In this document: one piece after another, positions 7,624 through 14,904 of the stretch
Position numbering within the stretch: the first letter of the stretch is position 1
Layout: every line of letters begins with the position of its first letter
Assembly: GCA_950071955.1 (NCBI GenBank)
Contig: CATMOC010000013.1
Location: forward strand, 1 to 16,550
DNA: 16,550 bases
Source: an uncultured Mesorhizobium sp.
GTDB lineage: Bacteria > Pseudomonadota > Alphaproteobacteria > Rhizobiales > Rhizobiaceae
Direction: 5' to 3'
Made by a program: the position numbers and the translations under genes
Notes under the pieces: model-generated
Database searches by the model: none
What the model was told of the DNA's origin: nothing
The model's input: only the letters and a program-made list of their open reading frames with translations

Positions 7624-8718
7624 CTAGAGGTCCAGGATGCCGCGCCGGCGCAGCAGGATCCAGAGGAAGAAGGGCGCACCAACGGCCGCCGTCACGATGC
7701 CGATCGGCAATTCGGCCGGCGCGACGATCGAGCGGCTGACGGCATCGGCGGCAAGGAGAAGGGCCGCTCCGAGCAGGGCGGAAGCCGGCAGCAGGTAGCG
7801 GTTGTCGGGACCGATCAACAGCCTGAGCAGATGCGGCACGACGATGCCGACGAAACCGATGCCGCCCGAGACGGCGACGCACGCCCCCACGGCGGCCGCG
7901 ACTGCGACGATGGCGACGTTCTTCAGGCGCTGCACCGGAACGCCGAGATGATGCGCCGTCGCCTCGCCCAGGCTGAGCGCGTTCAGGCCGCGTGCCAGGA
8001 AGGGTGCAGCGAGAAGGGTAACGACGATGATAGGGGCTGCGGCCGCGATCTTGGTCCACGTCGCGCCGGCGAGCGACCCCAGGCCCCAGAAGGTGAGATC
8101 GCGCAGCTGCCGGTCGTCGGCCAGATAGACCATGACGCCGGAAAACGCCCCGGCCATCGCGGCGAGCGCGATGCCGGCGAGCAGCATGGTGGCGATGGAG
8201 GTCTGGCCGCGCCGGGTGGCGACGCGATAGAGGATCAGCGAGGTCGCGAGGCCTCCCAGGAAGGCGGAGAAGGGCAGCGCATAAATGCCGAACATCTGCA
8301 CGACGGGACCGAGCGCGGTGGTTCCCAGCACGATTACACTGATCGCCCCCAGCCCGGCGCCCGCCGAAACGCCGACGAGACCGGGATCGGCGAGCGGATT
8401 GCGGAACAGACCCTGCATGACGGCGCCCGAAACCGCGAGCGCGGCGCCGATCAGGATACCGAGGATCACGCGCGGCAGGCGGATGTCGTAGACGATGATC
8501 CGGTCGCGGGCCGAGATCGCATCGGCACCGGACATGACGTTCCAAAGCAGCGTCATTGCGGAAGTGTGCGACGCGCCGTAGCCGAGGCTGGCGAGCGCGA
8601 CCACGCCGAGAAGTAGGCCGCAAAGCAGGATCGCGAGGCGCGCGCGCGCCGACCGGTCGCCTTCGGCAGGATGCTCCCGGCGCGGTCGTGTCGCCGCCAT
8701 CATCGTCTGGTCAGTCAC
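7624..8718 (-). CDS. hmuU: HmuU, heme ABC importer permease
   Basis: FecCD/BtuC-family permease, 364 aa, about ten membrane helices, forming the heme channel of HmuTUV. Family marks: RDRIIVYDIRLPRVILGILIG is the region type at about 72-92, SGAVMQGLFRNPLADPGLVG (about 98-117), SVIVLG, GIALAAMAGAFSG, WGLGSLAGATW, the coupling stretch LNALSLGEATAHHLGVP, and GGIGFVGIVVPHLLRLLIGPDNR. The longest start is GTG at 8718, 11 bp after the hmuT stop; a pair of ATGs at 8703 and 8700 would trim five or six residues. Neither has a clear ribosome site, so the exact start is uncertain. The charged N-terminal tail before the first helix (about 32) is cytoplasmic. Confidence 0.94.
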   Translation of the reverse strand: MTDQTMMAATRPRREHPAEGDRSARARLAILLCGLLLGVVALASLGYGASHTSAMTLLWNVMSGADAISARDRIIVYDIRLPRVILGILIGAALAVSGAVMQGLFRNPLADPGLVGVSAGAGLGAISVIVLGTTALGPVVQMFGIYALPFSAFLGGLATSLILYRVATRRGQTSIATMLLAGIALAAMAGAFSGVMVYLADDRQLRDLTFWGLGSLAGATWTKIAAAAPIIVVTLLAAPFLARGLNALSLGEATAHHLGVPVQRLKNVAIVAVAAAVGACVAVSGGIGFVGIVVPHLLRLLIGPDNRYLLPASALLGAALLLAADAVSRSIVAPAELPIGIVTAAVGAPFFLWILLRRRGILDL

Positions 8719-8729
8719 GTCCGGCGCCG

Positions 8730-9656
8730 TCAGTTCGTGATCTCGTCGTCGTAGAGCCGGACGGCGAGGTCCTTCACCGCGGCGGCGGTCCGGGTACCGA
8801 AGCCAAGCAGATAGAGACCGTCCATCCGGATCACCTGCCTGTCTTTGCCGGCGGGTGTCGCGGCGATCGCCGGATGCGAGAAGAGTTCGTCCTCGTCGAT
8901 ACTCAGATCGCCCTCGCGATCCATCATCAGCACGACGTCCGGCTGCGCCTCGATCACGGCCTCGTCGGTCAGTTGCTTGTAGCCCGAATAGCCGGTGATG
9001 GCGTTTTCGCCGCCCGCTAGCTCGATGATGCCGTTCGCCGCGCTGCCCGTACCGGAGGCAAGGATCTTTCCGCCTTGCAGGCTGAGGATGAACAGCACCT
9101 TCTTGCGGTCCTTCACGTCGGCGGTGATCTTGCGGGCGGCATCGAGGTCGTCTGCCACCTTCGCGGCGAAAGCCTCCGCCTTCTCGGGTTCGCCGATAGC
9201 CTGACCGACCGCCATAATCTTGTCGATGATACCCTGGCTGTCGAATCGCTCGGGGATCACGACCAGCGGCACGCTCGCCTTCTGCAGCACCTGGATGGCT
9301 TCCGGAGGGCCGCTGCCCTCGAGCACGAGGATGCCGTCGGGATTGACGGACAGGACGCCCTCCGGCGAGAGCGCCCGCATGTATCCGACGTCCGGCAGCG
9401 CCAGCGCCGCTTCCGGATAGAGGCTCGTGGAATCGCGCGCCACCAGACGGTCCTCCTCGCCGAGCGCGTAGAGGATCTCGGTGATGGAGCCACCGACGGA
9501 CACGAGGTGCTGCGCACCGGTGGGCAAAGCCTCCACCTGAGACGCCATGGCCGAGCCGCCGGGCGGCGGCGCGAGCAGGGGTGCCAGCGTGAGGACGAGG
9601 GTGAAGCCGATCGCACTAGCGCGCGCGATAGCGCGGCGGGATTTTCTCAGGGACAT
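8730..9656 (-). CDS. hmuT: HmuT, periplasmic heme-binding protein
   Basis: Periplasmic substrate-binding protein of the heme ABC importer, 308 aa. ATG 9656 with AGGAGG six bases upstream fixes the start. Signal peptide with a basic N-terminus (SLRKSRR), hydrophobic core, and a probable cut after SAMA (residue 38). A TroA-like fold follows: HLVSVGGSITEILYALGEEDRLVARD is the region type at 50-75, then LPDVGYMRALSPEG with Tyr92, the position of the heme-ligating Tyr of the ShuT/PhuT/HmuT family, GILVLEGSGPPEAI, VIPERFD, and ILASGTGSAANGIIELAGGENA-type second-lobe sequence. The mature length fits the family. It delivers heme taken up by HmuR to HmuUV. Confidence 0.94.
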   Translation of the reverse strand: MSLRKSRRAIARASAIGFTLVLTLAPLLAPPPGGSAMASQVEALPTGAQHLVSVGGSITEILYALGEEDRLVARDSTSLYPEAALALPDVGYMRALSPEGVLSVNPDGILVLEGSGPPEAIQVLQKASVPLVVIPERFDSQGIIDKIMAVGQAIGEPEKAEAFAAKVADDLDAARKITADVKDRKKVLFILSLQGGKILASGTGSAANGIIELAGGENAITGYSGYKQLTDEAVIEAQPDVVLMMDREGDLSIDEDELFSHPAIAATPAGKDRQVIRMDGLYLLGFGTRTAAAVKDLAVRLYDDEITN

Positions 9657-9667
9657 GTCATGCCTCC

Positions 9668-10729
9668 TCAAGCCGCGCTGGACCGTTCGAGCCGGGGAAG
9701 ACCCTCCACGATGGAGCGCCATTCGGCGCGCTCGTTGGTGCCTTCCTGCCGTTTGCCGAAGAACTGGATGATCATCGAACCGTCGGCGCCGTAAGCCTCG
9801 ATGGAGGAAACGTGGCCATCCCTGTTCGGCTTGCGCACCGCCCAGACGTCCGTGATGTGATCGGTCCTCAGATGAAGGTGGAAGGTCGGATCCATGACGT
9901 TGATCCAAGGCCCCATCAGCTTGATCTCGCCGATCGGCCCCGAGTGGATCTGGATGCAGCCGCCATTGCCGACGAAGCACATGATCGGCACTTGCTCGTT
10001 GGCGACGATGCGCATCAGCGACGGGATGGCGTCGTCGGCGAGCCGCCACGCGAAGTCCGGGCCGACCAATTCCACGGCCTGCCGGCGCGTCAGCTTGAGA
10101 TCGCGCAGGATGCCGACGAACTGGTGCACGTCGGTCATGCCGCTCCAGCGGTTCCGCAGGTCTTCGAGATCGGCGCGCAGGCCAGGATCGTTCGCCGCCT
10201 GCACGATCCGCGGACCGGCGACCGGGAGTTCGTCCGACTGGTCGGGCGAGAACAGGATCGCCACGATATCCTCGTAGGCATCGACGTTCGAGTTCTCGCG
10301 CAGATGGATCTTGTGGACCGCATCCCCGGCAGCGTCGAAGAACTGGAGACTGCGCCGGATATCGTCGCCCTCGCCCTTGTCGACGGCGAAGCCGTGGACC
10401 CAGTGTTTCGGGAAAATGCGAAGGTCGATCTCGCCGCCAAGCACTATCGAGGCATGCTTGCCGGACACCGGCTTTTCATAGACGCCGATCTTCTCATGGA
10501 CGGCGCTTTCGTTGCGCGTCAGCGCCATGACTTCGCCGAGCGCGGTCACGCCCGCCAGGAGTTTTTCCACGTCAGGACGGATGCGGCGCACGCCGAAGCC
10601 GCAATGGGCGGCGACGAATTGACACTCCGAGATGCCGAGCTGGCTCGCGAGATCGCGCTCGCGCATCTTGGGATTGTCGGCCCTCGCCTGCCGGATCGCG
10701 GCAGGGGACGGGAGGGAAGCAGCGGTCAT
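9668..10729 (-). CDS. hmuS: HmuS, cytosolic heme-degrading/heme-carrier protein (HemS/ChuS family)
   Basis: Cytosolic protein of the HemS/ChuS/ShuS family, 353 aa, built of two similar halves (about 20-165 and 200-345). It receives imported heme and, in studied relatives, degrades or hands it on. His202 in MTDVHQFVGIL matches the proximal heme ligand (His193 in ChuS, His196 in HemS), and Arg104 in EIDLRIFPKHW matches the distal arginine, so the heme pocket looks complete. The second half shows CFVGNGGCIQIHSGPI and LMGPWINVMDPTFHLHL, standard for the family. ATG 10729 starts eight bases after the hmuP stop. The stop lies 11 bp before the hmuT start, consistent with one operon. Confidence 0.94.
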   Translation of the reverse strand: MTAASLPSPAAIRQARADNPKMRERDLASQLGISECQFVAAHCGFGVRRIRPDVEKLLAGVTALGEVMALTRNESAVHEKIGVYEKPVSGKHASIVLGGEIDLRIFPKHWVHGFAVDKGEGDDIRRSLQFFDAAGDAVHKIHLRENSNVDAYEDIVAILFSPDQSDELPVAGPRIVQAANDPGLRADLEDLRNRWSGMTDVHQFVGILRDLKLTRRQAVELVGPDFAWRLADDAIPSLMRIVANEQVPIMCFVGNGGCIQIHSGPIGEIKLMGPWINVMDPTFHLHLRTDHITDVWAVRKPNRDGHVSSIEAYGADGSMIIQFFGKRQEGTNERAEWRSIVEGLPRLERSSAA

Positions 10730-10737
10730 CGGCGCAC

Positions 10738-10950
10738 CTACTTGTTGAGAATGAGCTTGCCCTGGCGGGTGATCTTCAGCCGGTAGAGCGAACCCTGGTG
10801 TTCGATGCCGATCTCATGCTCGCCGAGAAACAGCGCCTGGCTGGTGAGGGTTCTCAACTGGCGCGGGTCGCCGCGCAGGAATCCGCGCGGGGCCGGCTCG
10901 TTGCGATGGTCGCGGTACGACAAGTCGTACGAGGTGCGGGTCGTGGTCAC
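10738..10950 (-). CDS. hmuP: HmuP, small hemin uptake protein/regulator
   Basis: Small soluble protein of 70 aa, first gene of hmuPSTUV. The conserved HmuP core is plain at residues 33-70: RTLTSQALFLGEHEIGI, HQGSLYRLKITRQGKLILNK (YRLxxTRQxKLIL motif). The start taken is GTG at 10950, with GGAGG nine bases upstream; no ATG is available in frame and a later TTG (within YDLSYRD) has no ribosome site. In Sinorhizobium and Bradyrhizobium HmuP is needed for expression of the heme receptor gene, acting as a co-activator; the same role on hmuR next door is an inference from family and position. The N-terminal 30 residues are charged and variable. Confidence 0.9.
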   Translation of the reverse strand: MTTTRTSYDLSYRDHRNEPAPRGFLRGDPRQLRTLTSQALFLGEHEIGIEHQGSLYRLKITRQGKLILNK

Positions 10951-11152
10951 GTCACTGAACCTCCGTTCGCGCCTGGCTCGCGTCGCTGGCTTGGCTTGGT
11001 TGAATCTCGCGTTCTTATTGTTGACACCGTTTATCAGGTTTAATAGTGAGCGCAATACCGGAGTCTGAGTTTCATGTTTTCCGGTAAGACGATCATTCGC
11101 AAGCGAGCCGCACGGCCAGCCAGCATAAACCGACAGATCAAGGAGTTGGGGT
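10951..11152. promoter_or_regulatory. Divergent hmuP/hmuR promoter region
   Basis: A 202-bp intergenic region between the divergent heme import operon and the receptor operon. It becomes AT-rich at 11000-11050, around an IRO box. TTGACA at 11021-11026 is a good -35 for hmuR, with a weaker -10-like TAGTGA at 11044-11049 (17-bp spacing). On the minus strand a hmuP promoter probably lies in the same AT-rich stretch, although I cannot choose hexamers with confidence. The ribosome site AAGGAG at 11140-11145 lies seven bases before the hmuR ATG. About 100 nt of 5' leader precede hmuR, with no recognisable riboswitch. Confidence 0.6.
11022..11036. promoter_or_regulatory. IRO box (TGA-N9-TCA), candidate RirA site
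   Basis: TGACACCGTTTATCA fits TGA-N9-TCA, the iron-responsive operator described for rhizobial RirA. It is the only copy I found in this intergenic region, and it overlaps the TTGACA -35 of the hmuR promoter, where bound repressor would block polymerase. That predicts repression in iron-sufficient cells, possibly of both divergent operons. The motif is short, so position rather than sequence carries most of the weight. Confidence 0.6.
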
Positions 11153-13318
11153 ATGGGGTTGGTGGCACGAAACGTCGCGGCGTTGCTCGGTGGAGCCGCG
11201 TTGAGCGCGGTGGTCGCACAGATGGCCGGCGCCCAGGAGGAAACGGGGACGAACACGGAAGAAAAGCAGGGCCGCGTTACGATGCTGCAACGCCTGGTTT
11301 TCGGCGCCGGCATGGAAAAGGTCGCAATCGACACGCCGCAGTCGGTCACCGTGATCGAGCAGGAAGACATCGACCGCATCCAGGCCACCACGGTGGGTGA
11401 GGTTCTGGAGCGCGTACCGGGCGTGAACACCTCCGGCTCCGAACGCGTTCTCGGACAGACGTTCAACATCCGCGGCATCGGTGCGCCCGAATCGGCGAAC
11501 GAGGAAGGCCGCATCATCGTCACCGTCGACGGCGCCAACAAGTACTACGAGCAGTACCGCATGGGCGGCTTCTTCTCCGATCCGGAGCTCTACAAGCGCA
11601 TCGAAGTGCTGCGCGGTCCCGCCTCCTCGACCCTCTACGGATCGGGTGCGCTCGGCGGCGTCATCCGCTTCGTGACCAAGGACGCGTCCGACTTCATCGC
11701 GCCCGGCGATACCGGCGCACTGCGCCTGAAGGGCGGATACCAGAGCAACCGCGACGGCTGGCTCGGATCGGCCATTTTCGCCCAGCGGTTCGGCGACGCC
11801 GAGTACCTGTTCGCCGGCAACTACCGCATGGCCGATTCCTACGTGACCGGCGACGGAACCGTGGTGCGGAGCTCCGACTTCGAGGCCTGGTCCGGCCTTG
11901 CCAAGGGTACCTTCAAGGTCGGCGACGAAGGCACGCTGCGCCTTTCCTACCAGCACTGGGATTCGGACGCCGACGATCAGGACTACGCCCAGGTCGGCAC
12001 GCAGGACATATTCGGAACCGTCGACCGCCACGTGATCGACCGGACGGCGGTGATCAGCTACGAAAACCCGTTCCTCGACAGCGACTGGCTCGACCTGAAG
12101 GTCTCCGCCTCATACTCTAACACGACGGTCGACCAGACCAATGCCTCCGGCAATCCGATGTTCGGATTGACCTGTGCCACCAGTGCCCTCTTCTGCGACA
12201 CCGAATACGGCTACGAGACGTGGCAGTTCAACGTCGAGAACACGTCGGGGTGGAGCGGCGAGAACTGGGAAAACTTCCTCACCTATGGCTGGCAGACCGC
12301 ATATCAGACCCGCACAGCGGAGGCGCTCACCGTTGCCGGAACGCCGGGCGGCTTCAACTTCCATCCGGAAGGAACGGATCTCAAGACAGGCTTTTTCGTC
12401 CAGAACGAGTATATCTGGAACGAGCGGCTGACCATCATACCCGGCATGCGCCTGGACTGGCATGAACTCTCGCCAGGATCGCGAGTGGTCGATCTGGACG
12501 GCAATCCGGTCGCCGACACCAGCGACACCGCCATCTCCCCCAAGATCGCCGCCCATTACGAGTTCAATGACACCTTCGCGGTCTTCGGCTCGGTCGCGCA
12601 TACCGAGCGCTTTCCGACGCTGGACGAGGTCTTCTCGACCGGAAGTTCCAGCCGCACGTTCCTGCCGAGCCTCGATCTCGAAAAGGAAAGATCGAACAAT
12701 TACGAGCTCGGCTTTGCGGTCTCCGGCTACGATCTCGTCCAGACTGGCGACGGGCTGCAACTGAAGACGACCGGCTTCTACAACGACATCTCCGACCTGA
12801 TCACCCTCAACCCCGATCTCGTCTCCGGCGAGAACGATATCCCCGGATACGAGAACGTCCAGAACGCCGTGATCTACGGCTTCGAGGTCGAGGCGGCGTA
12901 CGATTCCGACTATGTCTTCGCCAATCTCGGCTACTCGCACGTCATCGGGAAGAATACGGATACCGACACCTTCCTGACGACGGTCGCCCCGCATGAGGTG
13001 AACCTGACGCTCGGCGGAAGGATGCCGCAGCACGATCTCAGCTTCGGCTGGCATGCGCGGTTCGTGGCCGATCCCCAGGAAGACTCCCGCGTCACCTCCA
13101 CGCCCCTGCCCTCCGGTTCGACCCGCTATGCCGAGTCGTTCAACGTTCACGACGTCTTCCTGAACTGGCAACCGAAGGATGGACAGTTTGCGGGCTGGGA
13201 GATTCAGACCGGCGTCGAGAACATCTTCGACACGCAATACAAGGAGTTCCTGAACAACGACCCCGCCAAGGGCCGCACGTTCAAGATATCGCTCAGCAAG
13301 CAGATAGGATGGCAGTGA
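11153..13318 (+). CDS. hmuR: TonB-dependent heme receptor HmuR/ShmR-like
   Basis: Outer-membrane beta-barrel receptor, 721 aa, that imports heme or hemoprotein-derived heme with energy from TonB. ATG 11153 has AAGGAG seven bases upstream. Signal peptide with probable cut after QMAGA (27); a TonB-box-like RVTMLQRLVF (41-50); plug domain about 55-180 (VTVIEQEDI, GEVLERVPGV, FNIRGIG, RIEVLRGPASSTLYGSGALGGVI region type); then the barrel with alternating aromatic strands, NNYELGF (about 514-520), and a C-terminal NIFDTQYKEF strand. The FRAP box of heme receptors is degenerate here (ERFPTLDE, 485-492) and the NPNL box reads PSLD (505-508). No His lies between them, and none in the first ~265 residues. 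The heme call therefore rests on overall similarity and on divergence from hmuPSTUV; another iron chelate is less likely but not excluded. Confidence 0.88.
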   Translation: MGLVARNVAALLGGAALSAVVAQMAGAQEETGTNTEEKQGRVTMLQRLVFGAGMEKVAIDTPQSVTVIEQEDIDRIQATTVGEVLERVPGVNTSGSERVLGQTFNIRGIGAPESANEEGRIIVTVDGANKYYEQYRMGGFFSDPELYKRIEVLRGPASSTLYGSGALGGVIRFVTKDASDFIAPGDTGALRLKGGYQSNRDGWLGSAIFAQRFGDAEYLFAGNYRMADSYVTGDGTVVRSSDFEAWSGLAKGTFKVGDEGTLRLSYQHWDSDADDQDYAQVGTQDIFGTVDRHVIDRTAVISYENPFLDSDWLDLKVSASYSNTTVDQTNASGNPMFGLTCATSALFCDTEYGYETWQFNVENTSGWSGENWENFLTYGWQTAYQTRTAEALTVAGTPGGFNFHPEGTDLKTGFFVQNEYIWNERLTIIPGMRLDWHELSPGSRVVDLDGNPVADTSDTAISPKIAAHYEFNDTFAVFGSVAHTERFPTLDEVFSTGSSSRTFLPSLDLEKERSNNYELGFAVSGYDLVQTGDGLQLKTTGFYNDISDLITLNPDLVSGENDIPGYENVQNAVIYGFEVEAAYDSDYVFANLGYSHVIGKNTDTDTFLTTVAPHEVNLTLGGRMPQHDLSFGWHARFVADPQEDSRVTSTPLPSGSTRYAESFNVHDVFLNWQPKDGQFAGWEIQTGVENIFDTQYKEFLNNDPAKGRTFKISLSKQIGWQ

Positions 13319-13767
13319 TGCCGAAGACGACGGCAATTGCACGGATGCTGGCGGCATCGATCACGATGTCGCCGCTGGCGGGCGCAACCGCGTTCGCCCA
13401 GGAGGCGGCGGCGCAGCCTTCGCTGACCCTCGAACTCAACGGCTTGGAGCCGTCTTTGGGCGGCTGCCGGCTCACCTTCCTGGTCCGCAACGGGCTCGGC
13501 GCCGCGCTGGAGAAGGCGGCTTTCGAGATCGCGCTGTTCGACAGGGCAGGACTCGTCCAGCGGCTGACCGCACTCGACTTCAAGGACTTGCCGGACGGCA
13601 AGACGAAGGTGCGCCAGTTCGACTTGGCCGAGACCGACTGCGCCGCGGTCGGGCGCGTGCTCGTCAACGGCGCGGTCGCCTGCGAGGGCGAAGGCGTGGA
13701 GGCTGGCGCCTGCATCCGCCACCTCGACGCCACCACCAAGGCGGCGGACGTGGCGTTCGGCAGCTGA
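13318..13767 (+). CDS. Secreted four-cysteine protein of unknown function in the heme/TonB operon
   Basis: I do not recognise a characterised family. From ATG 13318 (TGATG, overlapping the hmuR stop by one base, AGGA about eight bases upstream) it is 149 aa; an ATG at 13309 would add three residues. The N-terminus looks like a Sec signal peptide with a cut after ATAFA (27); there is no twin-arginine pair, although I recall genes at this place in rhizobia often carrying a Tat-signal product name. The mature part is about 120 aa with four Cys (50, 108, 122, 132), enough for two disulfides, and strand-rich sequence (LTLELNGLEPSLGGCRLTF, FEIALFDRAG, VRQFDLAETDC) suggesting a small beta-sandwich of the FxLYD or Ig-like sort. 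Lying between receptor and exbB in tight coupling, it is probably a periplasmic accessory of heme uptake or of the TonB motor. Confidence 0.75.
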   Translation: MPKTTAIARMLAASITMSPLAGATAFAQEAAAQPSLTLELNGLEPSLGGCRLTFLVRNGLGAALEKAAFEIALFDRAGLVQRLTALDFKDLPDGKTKVRQFDLAETDCAAVGRVLVNGAVACEGEGVEAGACIRHLDATTKAADVAFGS

Positions 13768-13810
13768 TCTCGCCGCATCGACGAGCATACCCGACGGACA
13801 GGACCCCACC

Positions 13811-14524
13811 ATGACCAACAGCGTTATCGAGAACATGCGATCCTTCCTCGAGCTCGGCGGGCCGGTGGTCGCCATCCTTCTCGTACTGTCTGTCTTCGCG
13901 GTTGCATTGATCCTGCTAAAACTGGTGCAGTTCTGGCGCGAGCGCGTCGGCTTCCACGGAGCCGCGCAACGGGCGCTGCACCTGTGGGTGCATGGCAGCT
14001 ACGGCGATGCGCGGCAGGTCGCCGATGCCGACCCGTCGGCGGTCGGCTCCGCGCTGGCGGCGGCGATGCGGCTTTCCATGACGCGCAGCGTTCCCAAAGG
14101 CGTGGTCGAAGACGAGGTCGGGCGGATCGCGGTCGGCCGGCTGCACGACCTGCAGCGCGGTTTCCGCGCGCTCGACGCCATCGCGCAGATTTCCCCGCTG
14201 CTCGGCCTGTTCGGAACGGTGCTCGGCATGATCGAGGCCTTCCAGCAGTTGCAGGGCGCCGGCAACGCCGTCGATCCGTCCATCCTGGCCGGCGGCATCT
14301 GGGTCGCGCTGCTCACCACGGCGGCCGGTCTCGCGGTCGCCATGCCCGTCTCGCTGGCGCTGACCTGGTTCGAGACGCGGGTGGAAAACGAACGCGTGGC
14401 GATCGAGACGCTCACCACCAACTTCTTCTCGCAGCACGCGCTGGGCGAGATCCGCGCCACCTCCCCCCGCACCGAACCGTCCGCCGCGGGGCTGACCGGC
14501 CCCGGAGCGAGCCATGCGCATTGA
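13811..14524 (+). CDS. exbB: ExbB, TonB-motor proton channel subunit
   Basis: MotA/TolQ/ExbB-family inner-membrane protein, 237 aa, pentamer-forming scaffold of the TonB motor. ATG 13811 with AGGA about nine bases upstream, 43 bp after the preceding gene. TM1 about 17-38 (GGPVVAILLVLSVFAVALIL); cytoplasmic domain about 40-125; TM2 about 127-147 (ISPLLGLFGTVLGMIEAF); TM3 about 158-182 (LAGGIWVALLTTAAGLAVAM). The pore threonines of E. coli ExbB (Thr148, Thr181) correspond to Thr136 and Thr170. The E. coli Glu176 position is Val165 here (GIWVALLTT against GIAEALxAT). The C-terminal tail is Ser/Thr/Pro-rich. It overlaps the first exbD by 11 bases, so coupled translation is likely. Confidence 0.93.
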   Translation: MTNSVIENMRSFLELGGPVVAILLVLSVFAVALILLKLVQFWRERVGFHGAAQRALHLWVHGSYGDARQVADADPSAVGSALAAAMRLSMTRSVPKGVVEDEVGRIAVGRLHDLQRGFRALDAIAQISPLLGLFGTVLGMIEAFQQLQGAGNAVDPSILAGGIWVALLTTAAGLAVAMPVSLALTWFETRVENERVAIETLTTNFFSQHALGEIRATSPRTEPSAAGLTGPGASHAH

Positions 14525-14900
14525 TGCGGGCTACGGCGCAAGGCGCCGGCCGATCTCGGTCACGTCGCTGATCGACGTGATCTTCCTGCTGCTCCTGTTC
14601 TTCATGCTGTCGTCGACCTTCACCAAGTTCGCCGAGGTCGAGATCGTCGGTGGCCGCGCGGGCGCCAACGGGCCCGGTGCGGCGCCCGGCATCCTGCTGC
14701 GGGTGAACGGGGATGTCTGGACGATCAACGGCGTGCCCGTCGGCGAGGAGCGAGCCGGCGCGGAACTGAAGCGCTTGGAGGAAGCCGGCGCGGTGTCGGC
14801 GGTGCTTCTGGTGCGCGGCGAGCTGAGCTCGCAGGCGCTCGTCAGCGCCGTCGAGCGTGTCCGACGGGAAACCAACCTGACACTGCAAGTCGCGAGATAG
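14514..14900 (+). CDS. exbD: ExbD (first copy, with membrane Asp)
   Basis: Single-pass TonB-motor subunit, 128 aa, start ATG 14514 inside the end of exbB. A short basic cytoplasmic tail (GARRRPIS) leads into the membrane helix about 15-33, SLIDVIFLLLLFFML, in which Asp21 sits at the place of the essential proton-carrying Asp25 of E. coli ExbD. The periplasmic domain (about 35-128) has the usual beta-alpha pattern ILLRVNGDVWTINGVPV, VLLVRGELSSQALVSAVERV. Complete and ordinary in length. Four bases separate it from the second exbD gene. Confidence 0.93.
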   Translation: MRIDAGYGARRRPISVTSLIDVIFLLLLFFMLSSTFTKFAEVEIVGGRAGANGPGAAPGILLRVNGDVWTINGVPVGEERAGAELKRLEEAGAVSAVLLVRGELSSQALVSAVERVRRETNLTLQVAR

Positions 14901-14904
14901 GACG

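Noticed and set aside
7613-8623. Upstream extension of the hmuV frame through hmuU
   Set aside because: It overlaps all of hmuU in another frame and is Arg-rich; the ATG at 7612 with AGGAG upstream is a proper start.
10951-11541. Upstream extension of the hmuP frame into hmuR
   Set aside because: It would be antisense to the receptor signal peptide and plug; the GTG at 10950 with GGAGG gives a 70-aa product of normal HmuP size.
12809-12820. NPDL (553-556) in HmuR as the NPNL heme-receptor box
   Set aside because: It lies about 45 residues after the place where NPNL should align, which is the PSLD before LEKERSNNYELGF; the match looks accidental.
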